This document shows positions 1-9,068 of a stretch of DNA of 64,000 nucleotides, piece by piece (position 1 is the first letter of the stretch; the number at the start of each line of letters is the position of its first letter). The stretch is from Oribacterium sp. WCC10. Lineage in GTDB: Bacteria > Bacillota > Clostridia > Lachnospirales > Lachnospiraceae. The position numbers were made by a program, and so were the translations under genes. The notes under the pieces were generated by a model that ran no database searches, was not told the DNA's origin, and saw nothing but the letters and a program-made list of their open reading frames with translations. The stretch spans positions 18,094 through 82,093 of the forward strand of contig NZ_FOPH01000016.1 in NCBI RefSeq assembly GCF_900113415.1, in the 5' to 3' direction.

Positions 1-456
1 CTTTACTCTTGCAGCATTGATAACAGCTCTTGCCTTGTCAATGATTTCCTGCTCATCAGGGGCACCGAACATATACTCAAACTTTGAGTCTTTTCTGAAT
101 GCCTTGATACTGTTTGCCGCAGAAAATGCTCCTGTCAGTGAATTCAGTCTGAGTCTTCCGCCGTCGATAACAGGCTCTCTCAAAGTCCAGAGAAGAATAG
201 GACATGAGAATTTCCTCAGGACCTCAGTAGCATATGCAGCATTTGCGAATGTTATATTCTGAAGAACTATAAGGTCAGGATTTATCTTATCCAGAAACTC
301 ATCAAGAAGGTCTATGGACAGAAGCATTTGCTCCGGAACCACAACATCCTCTGTGATGTCTCTAAGCATCTTTACTGACTTATCAAACTGAACCTGTGCA
401 CTCTCTAAATGAAATGTGCCTACTCCTATAGGTACATATGCTACCTGAAAACCCAT
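1..456 (-). CDS. L-fucose/arabinose isomerase-like protein (N-terminal part, runs off left edge)
   Basis: Reading the minus strand from ATG at 456 gives 152 open codons with no stop before the window edge. A good AAGAGGAAAT ribosome-binding site precedes the start. The N-terminus (MGFQVAYVPIGVGTFH) and a later PILLWTLREP ... GGRLRLNSLTG stretch resemble the first domain of the fucose/arabinose isomerase superfamily, proteins of roughly 450-500 residues that interconvert aldoses and ketoses with a divalent metal. The metal ligands lie in the missing C-terminal part, so catalysis cannot be judged. It follows the TctA gene on the same strand after a 330-bp gap that holds a mobile repeat, so it may or may not belong to the sulfoquinovose operon. 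The substrate is unknown. Confidence 0.6.
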   Translation of the reverse strand, partial: MGFQVAYVPIGVGTFHLESAQVQFDKSVKMLRDITEDVVVPEQMLLSIDLLDEFLDKINPDLIVLQNITFANAAYATEVLRKFSCPILLWTLREPVIDGGRLRLNSLTGAFSAANSIKAFRKDSKFEYMFGAPDEQEIIDKARAVINAARVK

Positions 457-481
457 TGTTATTTCCTCTTTTCCAATTACT

Positions 482-609
482 TGATGTAAGTGTCAAAAGT
501 ACCAAATCATATACTTGCACTTTGATTTGAGACTTTATGACCCGCCCGAACACAAATGTGTGCGTTGGCGCTAATCAGTGAGTGACAAATACTTTTGACA
601 CTCACGTCA
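482..609. repeat. Complete copy A of a dispersed inverted-repeat (MITE-like) element
   Basis: The 20-bp ends at 482-501 (TGATGTAAGTGTCAAAAGTA) and 590-609 are inverted repeats that match at 18 of 20 positions. TTACT flanks both sides (477-481 and 610-614), as a target duplication would. Just inside the left end an imperfect stem (AAGT..CCAAATCA paired with TGATTTG..ACTT) is followed by ATGACCCGCCC. That order of parts returns in copy B at 16224. The rest of the 457-786 gap shows no gene and no clear terminator. Confidence 0.75.
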
Positions 610-786
610 TTACTTAAGTTTATGTCTGTTCAATTTTTCCGGAATGATGACCTGAAAACTGCATTTCTTCACCCATTAGGGGGCAGACGCCGGACGGAAT
701 AATCCCTGCTCGAATCTATCCGGTCAATTAAGTATGAAGTTCATTTGGAACCTTTACTTCTGTAAAGTGTCATCACTCACTCCCCT

Positions 787-2343
787 TCAACAGGCCTCTG
801 CTGAAAGATCCTCATGCATCTTTTCGATTTCTTCAGCCTGCTCTTCGTTGAGGGCTTCAACCTTCTTGTTGATTCTGAGCATTGAGCCAACCAATACAAC
901 TGTGATGAGAAGGATGATGAGAGATATAGGTCTCTTGAAGAAAATGAAGTAATCTCTGTCATAAGACATCATAGCTGTTACAAAGTTTGTCTCCATGATC
1001 TTCGCAAGGATCAGTCCGAGAAGAAGCGGAATGGCATCTATCTCCATGATCTTAAGAAGATAGCTGAATACCAGAAGTACGGCACAGAATACCATCTCCT
1101 TGAAGTTTCCTGTTCCTGCAAATGCTCCTGCGAAGCAGAAAAGCATGATAGCCGGTGCAAGATAGGTGTACTTAACCTGTACAACTTTGGCTACAACTCG
1201 TGTCATAACCTTACCGAGCGGCCAAAGGAAAAGGTTTGCAACGAAACATCCAACGATGATTGTGTACGCCTGAAGTGCCTGCTTTGTGAACATGTTAGGA
1301 CCCGGCTGCATACCATGAAGGATAAATGCTCCGAGAAGGAGGGCTGTAACACCGTCTCCCGGGATACCCATGGTCATGAGAGGAATCATTGCTGAACCTA
1401 CGACTGCATTGTTGGAAGACTCTGCTGCTGCGATACCTTCGAGAGAACCCTTGCCGAACTTCTCAGGATGCTTTGAAAACTGTTTAGCCTGGTTATAGCA
1501 AAGGAACTGCGCAACACCACCGCCTACGCCCGGCATAGCGCCGATAAATGAAGCGATAATGGTTGAAATGGCTGTTGCCGGAAGTATTGACTTCGCCTCT
1601 GAAAGGCTTAATCCCTTCTTATCGATCTTATTGGCATCTTCCATCTTTCCGCCGTTTACCTTGAACTCGGCAAGCTTTCCAACAACCTGCTTAAGAGCAA
1701 CAAGTGCGATCATTGCAGGAAGCATATCGATACCAAACTGAAGGATGGATACTCCAAATGTAAATCTTGAGACACCTGTTACGGCATCAACACCGATGCA
1801 GGCGATAAGTATTCCGAAAAGACCTGAAAGGATTCCCTTTGGAAGTGAGTTTCCGGATACACCTGCTAGAAGTGAGATTCCGAGGATTGCCATTGAGAAA
1901 TATTCAACTGAAGTAAACTTTGAAACAAATGCTGCGATAGGAGCTGCAAGAATAAGAAGCAGAAGTGCGCCGATGATACCACCAAATGATGAAGCAAAAA
2001 GTGAAGTATCAAGTGCCTGAAGAACTCTGCCCTTCTTAGCCAGTGGATATCCGTCAAATGTTGTTGCGATAGCCGAGTTTGTTCCGGGCGTATTGAGTGT
2101 GATGGCACTTATGGAACCGCCGTACATTCCGCCTACGTAAACAGCAAGGAGTGAAATGATGGCTGTACTCGGATCCTTGATTCCGTAAGTAAGCGGAAGG
2201 AACAGAATGATTCCAAGTGTAACGCTGAGACCCGGTATACAACCGATGACCATACCCATGAGCATTCCGCCAAATATGAATGCCAGATTTCCTAATGTAA
2301 ATACCGCAGCAAAAGCGGATGAAATATAATCAAAATAACCCAT
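787..2343 (-). CDS. tctA: TctA-family large membrane subunit of a tripartite tricarboxylate-type transporter
   Basis: About 518 residues with ten or more hydrophobic segments and the TctA hallmarks: an early glycine-rich GMVIGCIPGLS loop, GGMYGGSISAITLNTPG near residue 75, and a second GAMPGVGGGVAQF loop mid-protein. In this family the large subunit forms the ion-driven channel that takes solute from the periplasmic-type TctC protein. I prefer the start at 2343 over 2349 because the GAGG site sits seven bases before it and only two before the upstream ATG. It is the last gene of the sulfoquinovose operon, 12 bp after tctB. From context the cargo is probably sulfoquinovose or its glyceride. 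That is inference, since known members carry citrate, tartrate and other acids. Confidence 0.88.
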   Translation of the reverse strand: MGYFDYISSAFAAVFTLGNLAFIFGGMLMGMVIGCIPGLSVTLGIILFLPLTYGIKDPSTAIISLLAVYVGGMYGGSISAITLNTPGTNSAIATTFDGYPLAKKGRVLQALDTSLFASSFGGIIGALLLLILAAPIAAFVSKFTSVEYFSMAILGISLLAGVSGNSLPKGILSGLFGILIACIGVDAVTGVSRFTFGVSILQFGIDMLPAMIALVALKQVVGKLAEFKVNGGKMEDANKIDKKGLSLSEAKSILPATAISTIIASFIGAMPGVGGGVAQFLCYNQAKQFSKHPEKFGKGSLEGIAAAESSNNAVVGSAMIPLMTMGIPGDGVTALLLGAFILHGMQPGPNMFTKQALQAYTIIVGCFVANLFLWPLGKVMTRVVAKVVQVKYTYLAPAIMLFCFAGAFAGTGNFKEMVFCAVLLVFSYLLKIMEIDAIPLLLGLILAKIMETNFVTAMMSYDRDYFIFFKRPISLIILLITVVLVGSMLRINKKVEALNEEQAEEIEKMHEDLSAEAC

Positions 2344-2355
2344 AATCATACCTCT

Positions 2356-2832
2356 TTAGATTATTCCCTTGAGTATTCCGGCAGGAAGATCCACATGGAA
2401 CACATTCTGGAAAAGGAAGTAAACTATGACCACCATAGCCAGTGTATAAATGTAGATAAGCGGTTTTCTTTCGCCCTCATACCACTGGATACCGCAAAAG
2501 ATAAGCATTCCGGCAGGAATAAATCCAAGTATCCTGGTAAGTGCCACAAACACTACCAGTGCGCCTATAAGAAGCAGCTCTTTTCTTTCATTTTCCCAGG
2601 CGAATTCATAAATATGCTCTTTATGGAAAACGAGACTTTGTACCAGAAGTATGATGGAACAGATAAGTATGCCAACCAGACATATACCGGGTATTATTCT
2701 TGGGCTTGGCGCTCCCGAATCCCACATGGGAAGTCGCACCTGTGTGGGCATTACCAGAAGCATGATGACCGAAAACAGTCCCATTACGATACCCGCCAGA
2801 AGGTTGGTTCTGATTTTAATTGTTTTTTTCAT
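2356..2832 (-). CDS. tctB: TctB-family small membrane subunit of the same transporter
   Basis: A 158-residue protein with four predicted membrane helices, the usual size and layout of TctB, which pairs with TctA in the membrane. The start at 2832 (MKKTIKIRTNLLAG) has GGAG nine bases upstream. The longer reading frame from 2874 would add 14 residues encoded inside an intergenic hairpin and lacks a ribosome site. It lies between tctC and tctA in the order typical of tripartite tricarboxylate transporters (C-B-A). TctB sequences diverge strongly, so the call rests on topology, length and neighbours more than on motifs. Confidence 0.82.
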   Translation of the reverse strand: MKKTIKIRTNLLAGIVMGLFSVIMLLVMPTQVRLPMWDSGAPSPRIIPGICLVGILICSIILLVQSLVFHKEHIYEFAWENERKELLLIGALVVFVALTRILGFIPAGMLIFCGIQWYEGERKPLIYIYTLAMVVIVYFLFQNVFHVDLPAGILKGII

Positions 2833-2860
2833 AAGAAAATCTCCAAAATAGACCAAAACA

Positions 2861-2890
2861 GCCCGGCACTGCACAAAGGCAATGCCGGGC
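2861..2890 (-). terminator. Intercistronic stem-loop between tctC and tctB
   Basis: A perfect 8-bp stem (GCCCGGCA/TGCCGGGC, 14-nt loop) lies 63 bp after the tctC stop. The weak T-run after it (TGTTTTGG) suggests partial termination or mRNA protection, which would give more binding protein than membrane subunits. Confidence 0.55.
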
Positions 2891-2953
2891 AGCTCTTAAG
2901 TTTTTAACTTATTAATAATTCAATGAACAACTATTTATACCTGATAACCAGAA

Positions 2954-4060
2954 TCAGTTCTGACCGCTGAGAAGCTTGAAAGCCTCTACCGCTGCCTTAC
3001 ATGCATCCTCATAGTGCTGAACATCATCCTGTCCGTAGATCTCTGTATCGTTAAGCATGATGCTTGCAATGAAATCCTTGTACTCGTCTGTTGCCCAGAC
3101 ATCCTTTGCAACCTGAACGACTGCATCCTGCCACTCCTGAGATGCACCCTTACGTGTTGCAAGAGAACCGCCCGCAGGAAGGATTGACTTTGTATAGTCC
3201 TTAGAAGCATCAAGATCAGCTGCCATATCAGCGCCTGCAAGTGAAGGAACTGTTATATCGCCCTGAGGTCCCTTGAAACCTGTGAATGCCTTGTCAGAGA
3301 ATGCAAGAACCGGAATAAGATTTCCTGCTTCAACATCTTCCTGTGCAGCCTGTGTTGTACCTACGAAACAATCAACTTCACCATCTGTGAGACCCTTCTT
3401 CTGAGCAGCACCACCGTCATAAGGTACTACCATTACCTTTCCGCCCTCCTGAGCAAGAAGTGAACCTAAAGCAAGATGTGGGTCTGAAAGAGGGTTTCCA
3501 CCGGACATCTTAAGTCCGCCGCTCTTTGCCTTCTCGATAAGGCCGCCAAGTGTCTGATCAGGTGTTGTGTAAAGGATCCAGGTTCTGTCGTCTACTGTTG
3601 CAAGTGGAAGGATCTCGCTTCTGTCGAAATCAACAACTTCTGTATTGAACTGCTTTCCGAGATCATGACGATAAGCTACACCGTATCCGTAAACGAGAAG
3701 ATCTGTTGTGCTTGGATCTTCCTGTGTAAATGCTGTTGCTGCTGCAAATCCGTCACCGCCTGTCTGCTGCTCAACGATGAAGTTGTACTCAGGATGAGTC
3801 TTTGTTGCTACTTCTGCGAACTTTCTTGCGATGATATCTGCTGTTCCGCCTACGCCGTAAGGGCAGATAACCTTAACTGTCTCACCGCTTCCTGTTGCTG
3901 CCTGCTTTTCTTCAGCTTTTGTCTCTGCTGCTGATTCTGTCTTGGCAGCTTCTGTCTTGGCTGCCTCTGTTGCAGCTGAAGGTGCGCTTGAGCTGCCGCA
4001 TGCAGCAAGTGATGCTGCCATTGCTGTTGCAAGGATTCCTGCCAATAACTGTTTTCTCAT
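2954..4060 (-). CDS. tctC: TctC-family solute-binding lipoprotein
   Basis: A 368-residue exported protein. The N-terminus has the lipoprotein pattern MRKQLLAGILATAMAASLAAC, followed by an Ala/Glu/Lys/Thr-rich linker of about 30 residues. The mature part (from about VKVICPYGVGGTADIIAR) is the TctC/BugT fold, in which the PxGxGGTxD-type loop binds acidic groups of the ligand. The start has AGGAGG eight bases upstream. It is followed by tctB and tctA and preceded by a TauE-type exporter gene. A 176-bp gap separates it from that gene, so an extra promoter is possible, but none is clear. The ligand is inferred from the operon to be a sulfonated sugar; this is untested. Confidence 0.88.
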   Translation of the reverse strand: MRKQLLAGILATAMAASLAACGSSSAPSAATEAAKTEAAKTESAAETKAEEKQAATGSGETVKVICPYGVGGTADIIARKFAEVATKTHPEYNFIVEQQTGGDGFAAATAFTQEDPSTTDLLVYGYGVAYRHDLGKQFNTEVVDFDRSEILPLATVDDRTWILYTTPDQTLGGLIEKAKSGGLKMSGGNPLSDPHLALGSLLAQEGGKVMVVPYDGGAAQKKGLTDGEVDCFVGTTQAAQEDVEAGNLIPVLAFSDKAFTGFKGPQGDITVPSLAGADMAADLDASKDYTKSILPAGGSLATRKGASQEWQDAVVQVAKDVWATDEYKDFIASIMLNDTEIYGQDDVQHYEDACKAAVEAFKLLSGQN

Positions 4061-4236
4061 AGTAACTTCCTCCTGTTTACCTATGTAAATATTTTTCTCG
4101 GTCTTATGACCTTTTGATTTTTAAATTTAAGATGTTAATTTTCCTAAATACGCCTTATGCTCAATGATCTCGATACGGTGAGACTATGAATTGATATCCA
4201 TACAGTCATGGAAACGCTGAATTAATAAGTGGTTTC

Positions 4237-5097
4237 TCAGAATAAGAGCTTTATTCCCATCAGTAAGAGAAGAACAAATGTCACGATCATAAATGTATGC
4301 TGGCTCATTCTCTTATAAAGCATTGAACCTATCTTCAGTCCTCCGAACAAAAACGGTGCTGCACATACTGTAGTAAGCATGAGCTTGACATCCCAATATC
4401 CTGATCTCAGATCATCCATAAGAACCAGAGTATTCAGAAATATCCAAACCGTCGATATGGTGGTTCTGAACTGATTTTTCTCCGGAATACGCTTTGCAAG
4501 ATAGCTTATGAGAAGCGGGCCTCCGCTGACAAAAATTCCATGAATCACTCCGGCTACCGGAAGCAGCAGACAGGATAATCCCGAAAAAGCCCTGCCCTTA
4601 TCGCTTTTCTTCGCTTCGCTCTCCGTATCAACTTTCAAAGTCCCATTTATATCTGAATCTGTTTCAGCATCCGGCCTTTCTTTTTCCAATGCTTCTTCAG
4701 AATGAACTTCACCTGACTTTTTTCCGGAGCCTGTCATAAGCTCCTTGATAAGCCCTTGTATCGATACTGCTATAACAAAAATGCCAAGCACCAGATAAAG
4801 CAGCTTTTCTTTTCCGAGAAGCATATCCTTAATGCATATTCCCGCCAGTATTCCGACAGACATTATGGCCACTATCTTCCACAATTCCTTCCATACTACA
4901 TATTTCCTGTTTCCGAGAAATACATAGATTCCACTGAATAATCCAAGAATATTCAGTACCGGTTTTGCTACCGGGTACCCCACCAGCATGAGTCCGAAGG
5001 GCATGGCGAGAAGTGTTCCCGCAAAGCCTGTGACTCCATGCATGATGTGGGCGAGAAAAATATCAAGAAAGAAGTAAAGATAATTAGTACTAAGCAT
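4237..5097 (-). CDS. TauE/SafE-family membrane protein, probable sulfonate exporter
   Basis: A 286-residue membrane protein with two hydrophobic halves, each opening with the glycine-rich family signature (HGVTGFAGTLLAMPFG near residue 20 and HGIFVSGGPLLISYL near 190). Between the halves sits an unusually long, highly charged cytoplasmic stretch (about residues 125-170, rich in Glu, Asp, Lys and Ser). TauE/SafE proteins are thought to move organosulfonates, sulfite or related anions out of the cell. Members are common beside sulfonate-degradation genes. Here it lies between the sulfoquinovosidase and tctC genes, so it probably expels DHPS or its reduced product. AAAGGA precedes the start. Confidence 0.8.
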   Translation of the reverse strand: MLSTNYLYFFLDIFLAHIMHGVTGFAGTLLAMPFGLMLVGYPVAKPVLNILGLFSGIYVFLGNRKYVVWKELWKIVAIMSVGILAGICIKDMLLGKEKLLYLVLGIFVIAVSIQGLIKELMTGSGKKSGEVHSEEALEKERPDAETDSDINGTLKVDTESEAKKSDKGRAFSGLSCLLLPVAGVIHGIFVSGGPLLISYLAKRIPEKNQFRTTISTVWIFLNTLVLMDDLRSGYWDVKLMLTTVCAAPFLFGGLKIGSMLYKRMSQHTFMIVTFVLLLLMGIKLLF

Positions 5098-5170
5098 CTG
5101 TGTTCCTTTTCAGCCCGTCTTTATGTTAATGTTAAGAATCTGCTTTATTGTGCCGGATACCTCGCTGCAA

Positions 5171-7177
5171 TCAACTGCGCCTGCCGTATTTATCAGTAAT
5201 GTTTTCGAAAAGTTCTCTGTATCCGGAAGACTTTCTGTAAAATACAGGCGGAAATCCAAGTTCCGCATCTACAACATTTATGCCCTGACCGTAGCTTCGT
5301 CCTGTCCAGAAGTGAATCCACTCATCATCCGGAAGAAAAACTTCTCTCTCAGTCTTTCCGGCTTCATAAACCGGCGCTACCAGCACATCTCTTCCAAGGA
5401 GATATTCAAACTGCTCCGTATAGCAGCGTGGCTCATCATAATGAAGGAACAGCGGTCTCTGAACCGGAATTCCCTTTTCATGATTTTCCTTTACGGCATC
5501 CTTTGTGTACTGTGACATCTCTCTGTAAATATCTACAAGTCGTGCCATCCTTCTGATACCGTCTTCATCATCATAGAACTGATAACAGTCGTCCGGTCTG
5601 TTCCCCTCGTGAGTTCTCATAACAGGTGTAAATGCTGCCATCTCCGCCCATCTCATGAAAACTTCCTTGGTTCTGACATTGCCGAAAAGTGATGTATAAC
5701 CACCAATATCGCTGTGACTTAATCCGCAGCCCATCATTCCCGAGCCTAACGCCGCTGAAATGACTGTGCATAAACCGTCATGTCTTGAGAAATCAACCGA
5801 CTGATCTCCTGCCCAGAGAAGTGTGCAGTACTTTTGGCTTCCCGCAGCTCCTGCTCTCATGAAGTAAACTATCTTACCGAGGTTTCCCGTCCCGGAAACC
5901 GCTTCGTAATTGCATTTTGCCCAGAGAAGCGGCCAATGATTATGCTCAACCATAGCCTCTTTTCCGCTGTGAAGCACGATATCGTCAGTTGGAAGGTATT
6001 CACCGAAATCCGCCATCCATCCGTCGATTCCTATGTCAATACTGTACTTCTTGATGATTCCCTTGAACCACTCGAAGGCTTCCGGGTTTGTAAGATCCAC
6101 CGCACCGCAGTAGAACTCACCGAAATCCACAAGATATGTGGTACCATCGTGGCGCTTTGCGAAATATCCCTTTTCTTCGCCTTCTTTAAACAGCTCTCCG
6201 TCATTTACAAGATATGGATTCACATAACCAAGGAATTTAATTCCCTTTTTGTGAAGCTCTGCTATCTTCTCAGGAAGATCCGGATACATCTCTTTGTGAT
6301 AATGCCAGTCCCACTGAAGTCTCTTGCCGAAGCTTGTGATTCTCTTGCCGCACCAGTCCTGACACCAGATTCCCGAAAGCTTTACGCCTTTCTCACGTAT
6401 CTTTTCCGCAAGTCCGAAGGACCTTTCATTTCCGCCCTGAACTCCGAAGATAAGTCCGTTATATACCCAGTCGGGAAGTTCAGGCTGTCTTCCGAAGTAT
6501 GCTGTTTCCTTTAAAAGAAGTTCTTCAAAATCCTTTGCTGCCTCTATGCGTATAGAAGCGGGAACCTCCCAGATCTGAAGCTCATGGAACTCATCATTTC
6601 TGAAATCAAAATCAGCATAGGCTGTTGAATCAACATGGAGATAATATCTTTTTGATGAAACGAAGGTAGGCTCAGGATAGTTCGTATTGTAGTAGTCCCC
6701 TCCGGCCTTGTTCTCAACGTCCGATCTCCAGGTTACATATGTTGTTTTATCTCTGCCGACTCCCGGCTCTGATGTCCAAAGGGGGAAATGTCTCCCTCTA
6801 AGGTCAAAATAGGACATCTGCTCACCGCAGCCATAGATATGCTCATCCTTGTCGGCTGCGACTCTGAACCAGAACCTGTTTATGGCCGGATCATGATTCT
6901 CAAATTTTATTTCCGCACACTCACCCTTTAGGGTAACTGTGGCTGTTATCTTTCCTTCAAAATCAAGGACAGTGGTTCCGTCTTTTTCTTCCGAAGAAGT
7001 AAGTTTCAAAGGAACTTTATCTTCCACATAATCCTCGATCTTGAAATTTCCTCTGTACATATCAACAGATTCTTTTCCATGACCTATGTAGATCATGGGC
7101 TTATCCGAATCTGCGGAAAGTATGATTCTGTCACCTTCTGTAAGTTTTAATGTCTGACCAATAATCTGTAATTCCAT
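5171..7177 (-). CDS. sftG: GH31 sulfoquinovosidase (YihQ type)
   Basis: A 668-residue GH31 glycosidase without signal peptide, close to E. coli YihQ (about 678). It would release sulfoquinovose from sulfoquinovosyl glycerol in the cytoplasm. The nucleophile is D390 in WMADFGE and the acid/base is D458 in WAGDQ. The sulfonate-reading residues known from YihQ (R301, W304, Y508, beside D405 and D472) find matches at R286 and W289 (TSFGKRLQWDW) and Y494 (IGGYTSLFG), with a constant offset of 15 then 14 residues. Ordinary alpha-glucosidases lack this RxxW/Tyr set, so the call is strong. It follows the isomerase gene after a 100-bp hairpin-containing gap, with AGAGGG before the start. The symbol follows the sulfo-TAL literature as I recall it. 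Confidence 0.92.
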   Translation of the reverse strand: MELQIIGQTLKLTEGDRIILSADSDKPMIYIGHGKESVDMYRGNFKIEDYVEDKVPLKLTSSEEKDGTTVLDFEGKITATVTLKGECAEIKFENHDPAINRFWFRVAADKDEHIYGCGEQMSYFDLRGRHFPLWTSEPGVGRDKTTYVTWRSDVENKAGGDYYNTNYPEPTFVSSKRYYLHVDSTAYADFDFRNDEFHELQIWEVPASIRIEAAKDFEELLLKETAYFGRQPELPDWVYNGLIFGVQGGNERSFGLAEKIREKGVKLSGIWCQDWCGKRITSFGKRLQWDWHYHKEMYPDLPEKIAELHKKGIKFLGYVNPYLVNDGELFKEGEEKGYFAKRHDGTTYLVDFGEFYCGAVDLTNPEAFEWFKGIIKKYSIDIGIDGWMADFGEYLPTDDIVLHSGKEAMVEHNHWPLLWAKCNYEAVSGTGNLGKIVYFMRAGAAGSQKYCTLLWAGDQSVDFSRHDGLCTVISAALGSGMMGCGLSHSDIGGYTSLFGNVRTKEVFMRWAEMAAFTPVMRTHEGNRPDDCYQFYDDEDGIRRMARLVDIYREMSQYTKDAVKENHEKGIPVQRPLFLHYDEPRCYTEQFEYLLGRDVLVAPVYEAGKTEREVFLPDDEWIHFWTGRSYGQGINVVDAELGFPPVFYRKSSGYRELFENITDKYGRRS

Positions 7178-7277
7178 ACTGCCCTCTTTTGTTTTCTATA
7201 TTGAAGCGTTTATCTGTCACGAAGGCTGCGCCGCCGCTTCACAGTGACGGCTGCACCCCGTGATCATGGCAAAAGTT

Positions 7278-7949
7278 TCAATAATGGAGTTCCTTATTTG
7301 GTCCGATGACTCCTGTAACCGCTCCCTGTTTTACCAGTGGTTCTCTCTCAGGATGACAGATGACCCATTTGTTTCTCTGAAGAAGCAGCTCGCTTTCCTT
7401 GTCTACCGGCGAAAGCTTCTCAAGCGGTGTGTTGGTTCCCTTTGGCAGGATCACAACTCCCTTGAATCCTTCATCCGTCACTCTGCAGGGTGAAAGGTGA
7501 AGAGTTGTCTCATACATCTCTATCACTGTGCCCTTCGGCACGAAGAATACCTGCACATCCTTAATGTCATAGGTATTATCCTTTATGTCCCAGACATGTC
7601 CGAGACAAAGCATAAAGTCTGTAACGGCAATGTTTATCTCGCTGCCCTTGTGATACTCGAAACCGTTGTATGTGGTGTTTCTGCCGTTGCAGTATCCGAT
7701 TTCTATAGGCATCCCTCCGTACAGAAGATTCTCAACCTTCTCTTTTACGGCCAGGTTCTCCATTTCGGGAACCGATGCTACATAGACATTGCCCTGCTCC
7801 GGAATAGGAGTTTCTTTTTCCATATAAGCGATAACTTCCGAAAAATCGTATCCTGTGACTACACGTCCGTAGGTCTTGAAGGCTTCCGGGTCAAGAACTG
7901 ACTTTACAGAAACATCATTAACTTCATTTAAATGCTTTAAAAGCTCCAT
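7278..7949 (-). CDS. sftI: DUF4867-family sulfoquinovose isomerase
   Basis: A 223-residue single-domain protein resembling the DUF4867 cupin-like family. In the transaldolase sulfoglycolysis pathway this family converts sulfoquinovose to 6-deoxy-6-sulfofructose. Candidate metal-site residues are in YHKGSEIN (His, Glu) and LGHVWDI (His), with a later Glu/His pair in EMYETTLHLSP, an arrangement like that of KduI/cupin isomerases. It sits between the sulfolactaldehyde reductase and sulfoquinovosidase genes. The ribosome site before ATG 7949 is weak, so translation may depend on coupling with the gene upstream. The family name is from recognition, not from an alignment. Confidence 0.83.
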   Translation of the reverse strand: MELLKHLNEVNDVSVKSVLDPEAFKTYGRVVTGYDFSEVIAYMEKETPIPEQGNVYVASVPEMENLAVKEKVENLLYGGMPIEIGYCNGRNTTYNGFEYHKGSEINIAVTDFMLCLGHVWDIKDNTYDIKDVQVFFVPKGTVIEMYETTLHLSPCRVTDEGFKGVVILPKGTNTPLEKLSPVDKESELLLQRNKWVICHPEREPLVKQGAVTGVIGPNKELHY

Positions 7950-8043
7950 AATTATTCATAGATAAACGGTCATCTCCCCTGTCGTTATTTTCCCCGTGGA
8001 TCAACCACCGCCATCTTTCATTCCCCTTTTACAGTTACTCTCT

Positions 8044-8907
8044 TTATGCCTTTTCAGATCTTACAACCTTGATGGTCGCCGAGAAGTCTTCCTTGGCAAA
8101 TCCCATCTCCATAGCCTTGTCGTAAACTCTTACTACATTCATCTCACCCGGCATAGGAAGTCCCTTCTCCTCAGCAAGCTTCTTGCAGATGTTCACATCC
8201 TTATACATGTTCTCGATGGAGAAGGCTGTTGCGAAATCATTCTTCTCGATAACGTCCTTCTTGCTGTCCAGATAGAAGTTCTGTCCGCCGCCGTAGGAAA
8301 TAGCTGTTGCGAAAGTCTGAATGTCTATTCCGCAAACTGCTGCAAGGTTTGAAACTTCATTGACACCGTTCTGAATCTGTCCGACAAGTGCATTGTGAAG
8401 GATCTTCATGGTGATTCCGGTTCCGTTCTCACCCATACGGATGATGTTCTCACCCATGTAGGAAAGGATAGGACGAACTGTATCATAAAGTTCTTCGTCA
8501 CAACCAACGTAGATTCCAAGCTTTCCTGCGATTGCTGCAGGCTTTGACTTAACTACGGGAGCATCTGCGAACTGAGCGCCTGTTTCCTTAACCATCTTTG
8601 CGATCTCAACTGAAACGCTTGGGTCGATGGTACTCATATCGATGCAGATCTTGCCTTTTCCAAGTTTAGGAAGGATTTCGGTATAAACCGCTCTTGAATG
8701 CTCTGACTTGGGAACCATGGAAATAATCACATCCGATTTCTCAGCGAGGTCAACATTGTTCTCAGCAGGAACTGCTCCCAGCTTTGCAAGTTCTTCAACC
8801 TTTGCTTTTGCAAGATCGAAACAATAAACTGTGTCGTCGTGCTTTTTTACTATATTTGCACACATTGACTCGCCCATGATTCCGAGTCCGATAAAACCAA
8901 TCTTCAT
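8044..8907 (-). CDS. Beta-hydroxyacid dehydrogenase family sulfolactaldehyde reductase (forms DHPS)
   Basis: A 287-residue NAD(P)-binding enzyme: Rossmann GFIGLGIMG at residues 4-12, catalytic Lys168 in NGTGITMKILHN, and an all-helical C-terminal dimer domain. The start at 8907 has a perfect GGAGGA site; the longer frame to 9003 has none. In ordinary family members the substrate loop reads DAPVSGG, but here it is DAPVVKSKP (residues 116-123), which puts two lysines where the acid group binds. That suits a sulfonate, as in E. coli YihU, which reduces sulfolactaldehyde to 2,3-dihydroxypropane-1-sulfonate. It lies between the transaldolase, whose product it would use, and the isomerase. Direction (reduction) is inferred from fermentative context. 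Confidence 0.85.
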   Translation of the reverse strand: MKIGFIGLGIMGESMCANIVKKHDDTVYCFDLAKAKVEELAKLGAVPAENNVDLAEKSDVIISMVPKSEHSRAVYTEILPKLGKGKICIDMSTIDPSVSVEIAKMVKETGAQFADAPVVKSKPAAIAGKLGIYVGCDEELYDTVRPILSYMGENIIRMGENGTGITMKILHNALVGQIQNGVNEVSNLAAVCGIDIQTFATAISYGGGQNFYLDSKKDVIEKNDFATAFSIENMYKDVNICKKLAEEKGLPMPGEMNVVRVYDKAMEMGFAKEDFSATIKVVRSEKA

Positions 8908-9068
8908 TGCTTCCTCCAAAGATCTTTTTCTTTTAGTTGTCAGATCTTCTATTCTCTGATTTTCTCCGATGATAATATCTTTTGTTTTTATATGTCCCGT
9001 CAATCAGCATTACTTCCTAACTTCATACCGATCGGCAGGCTCCTGTTACCTATCTCAGATTTATGAGA

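Noticed and set aside
734..952. Plus-strand open frame opposite the tctA 3' end
   Set aside because: It is the complement of a clear gene, with low-complexity Ser/Leu content and no ribosome site.
5171..7177. Ordinary alpha-glucosidase or alpha-xylosidase
   Set aside because: The RxxW and GGY sulfonate-binding residues and the sulfoglycolysis neighbours fit a sulfoquinovosidase better.
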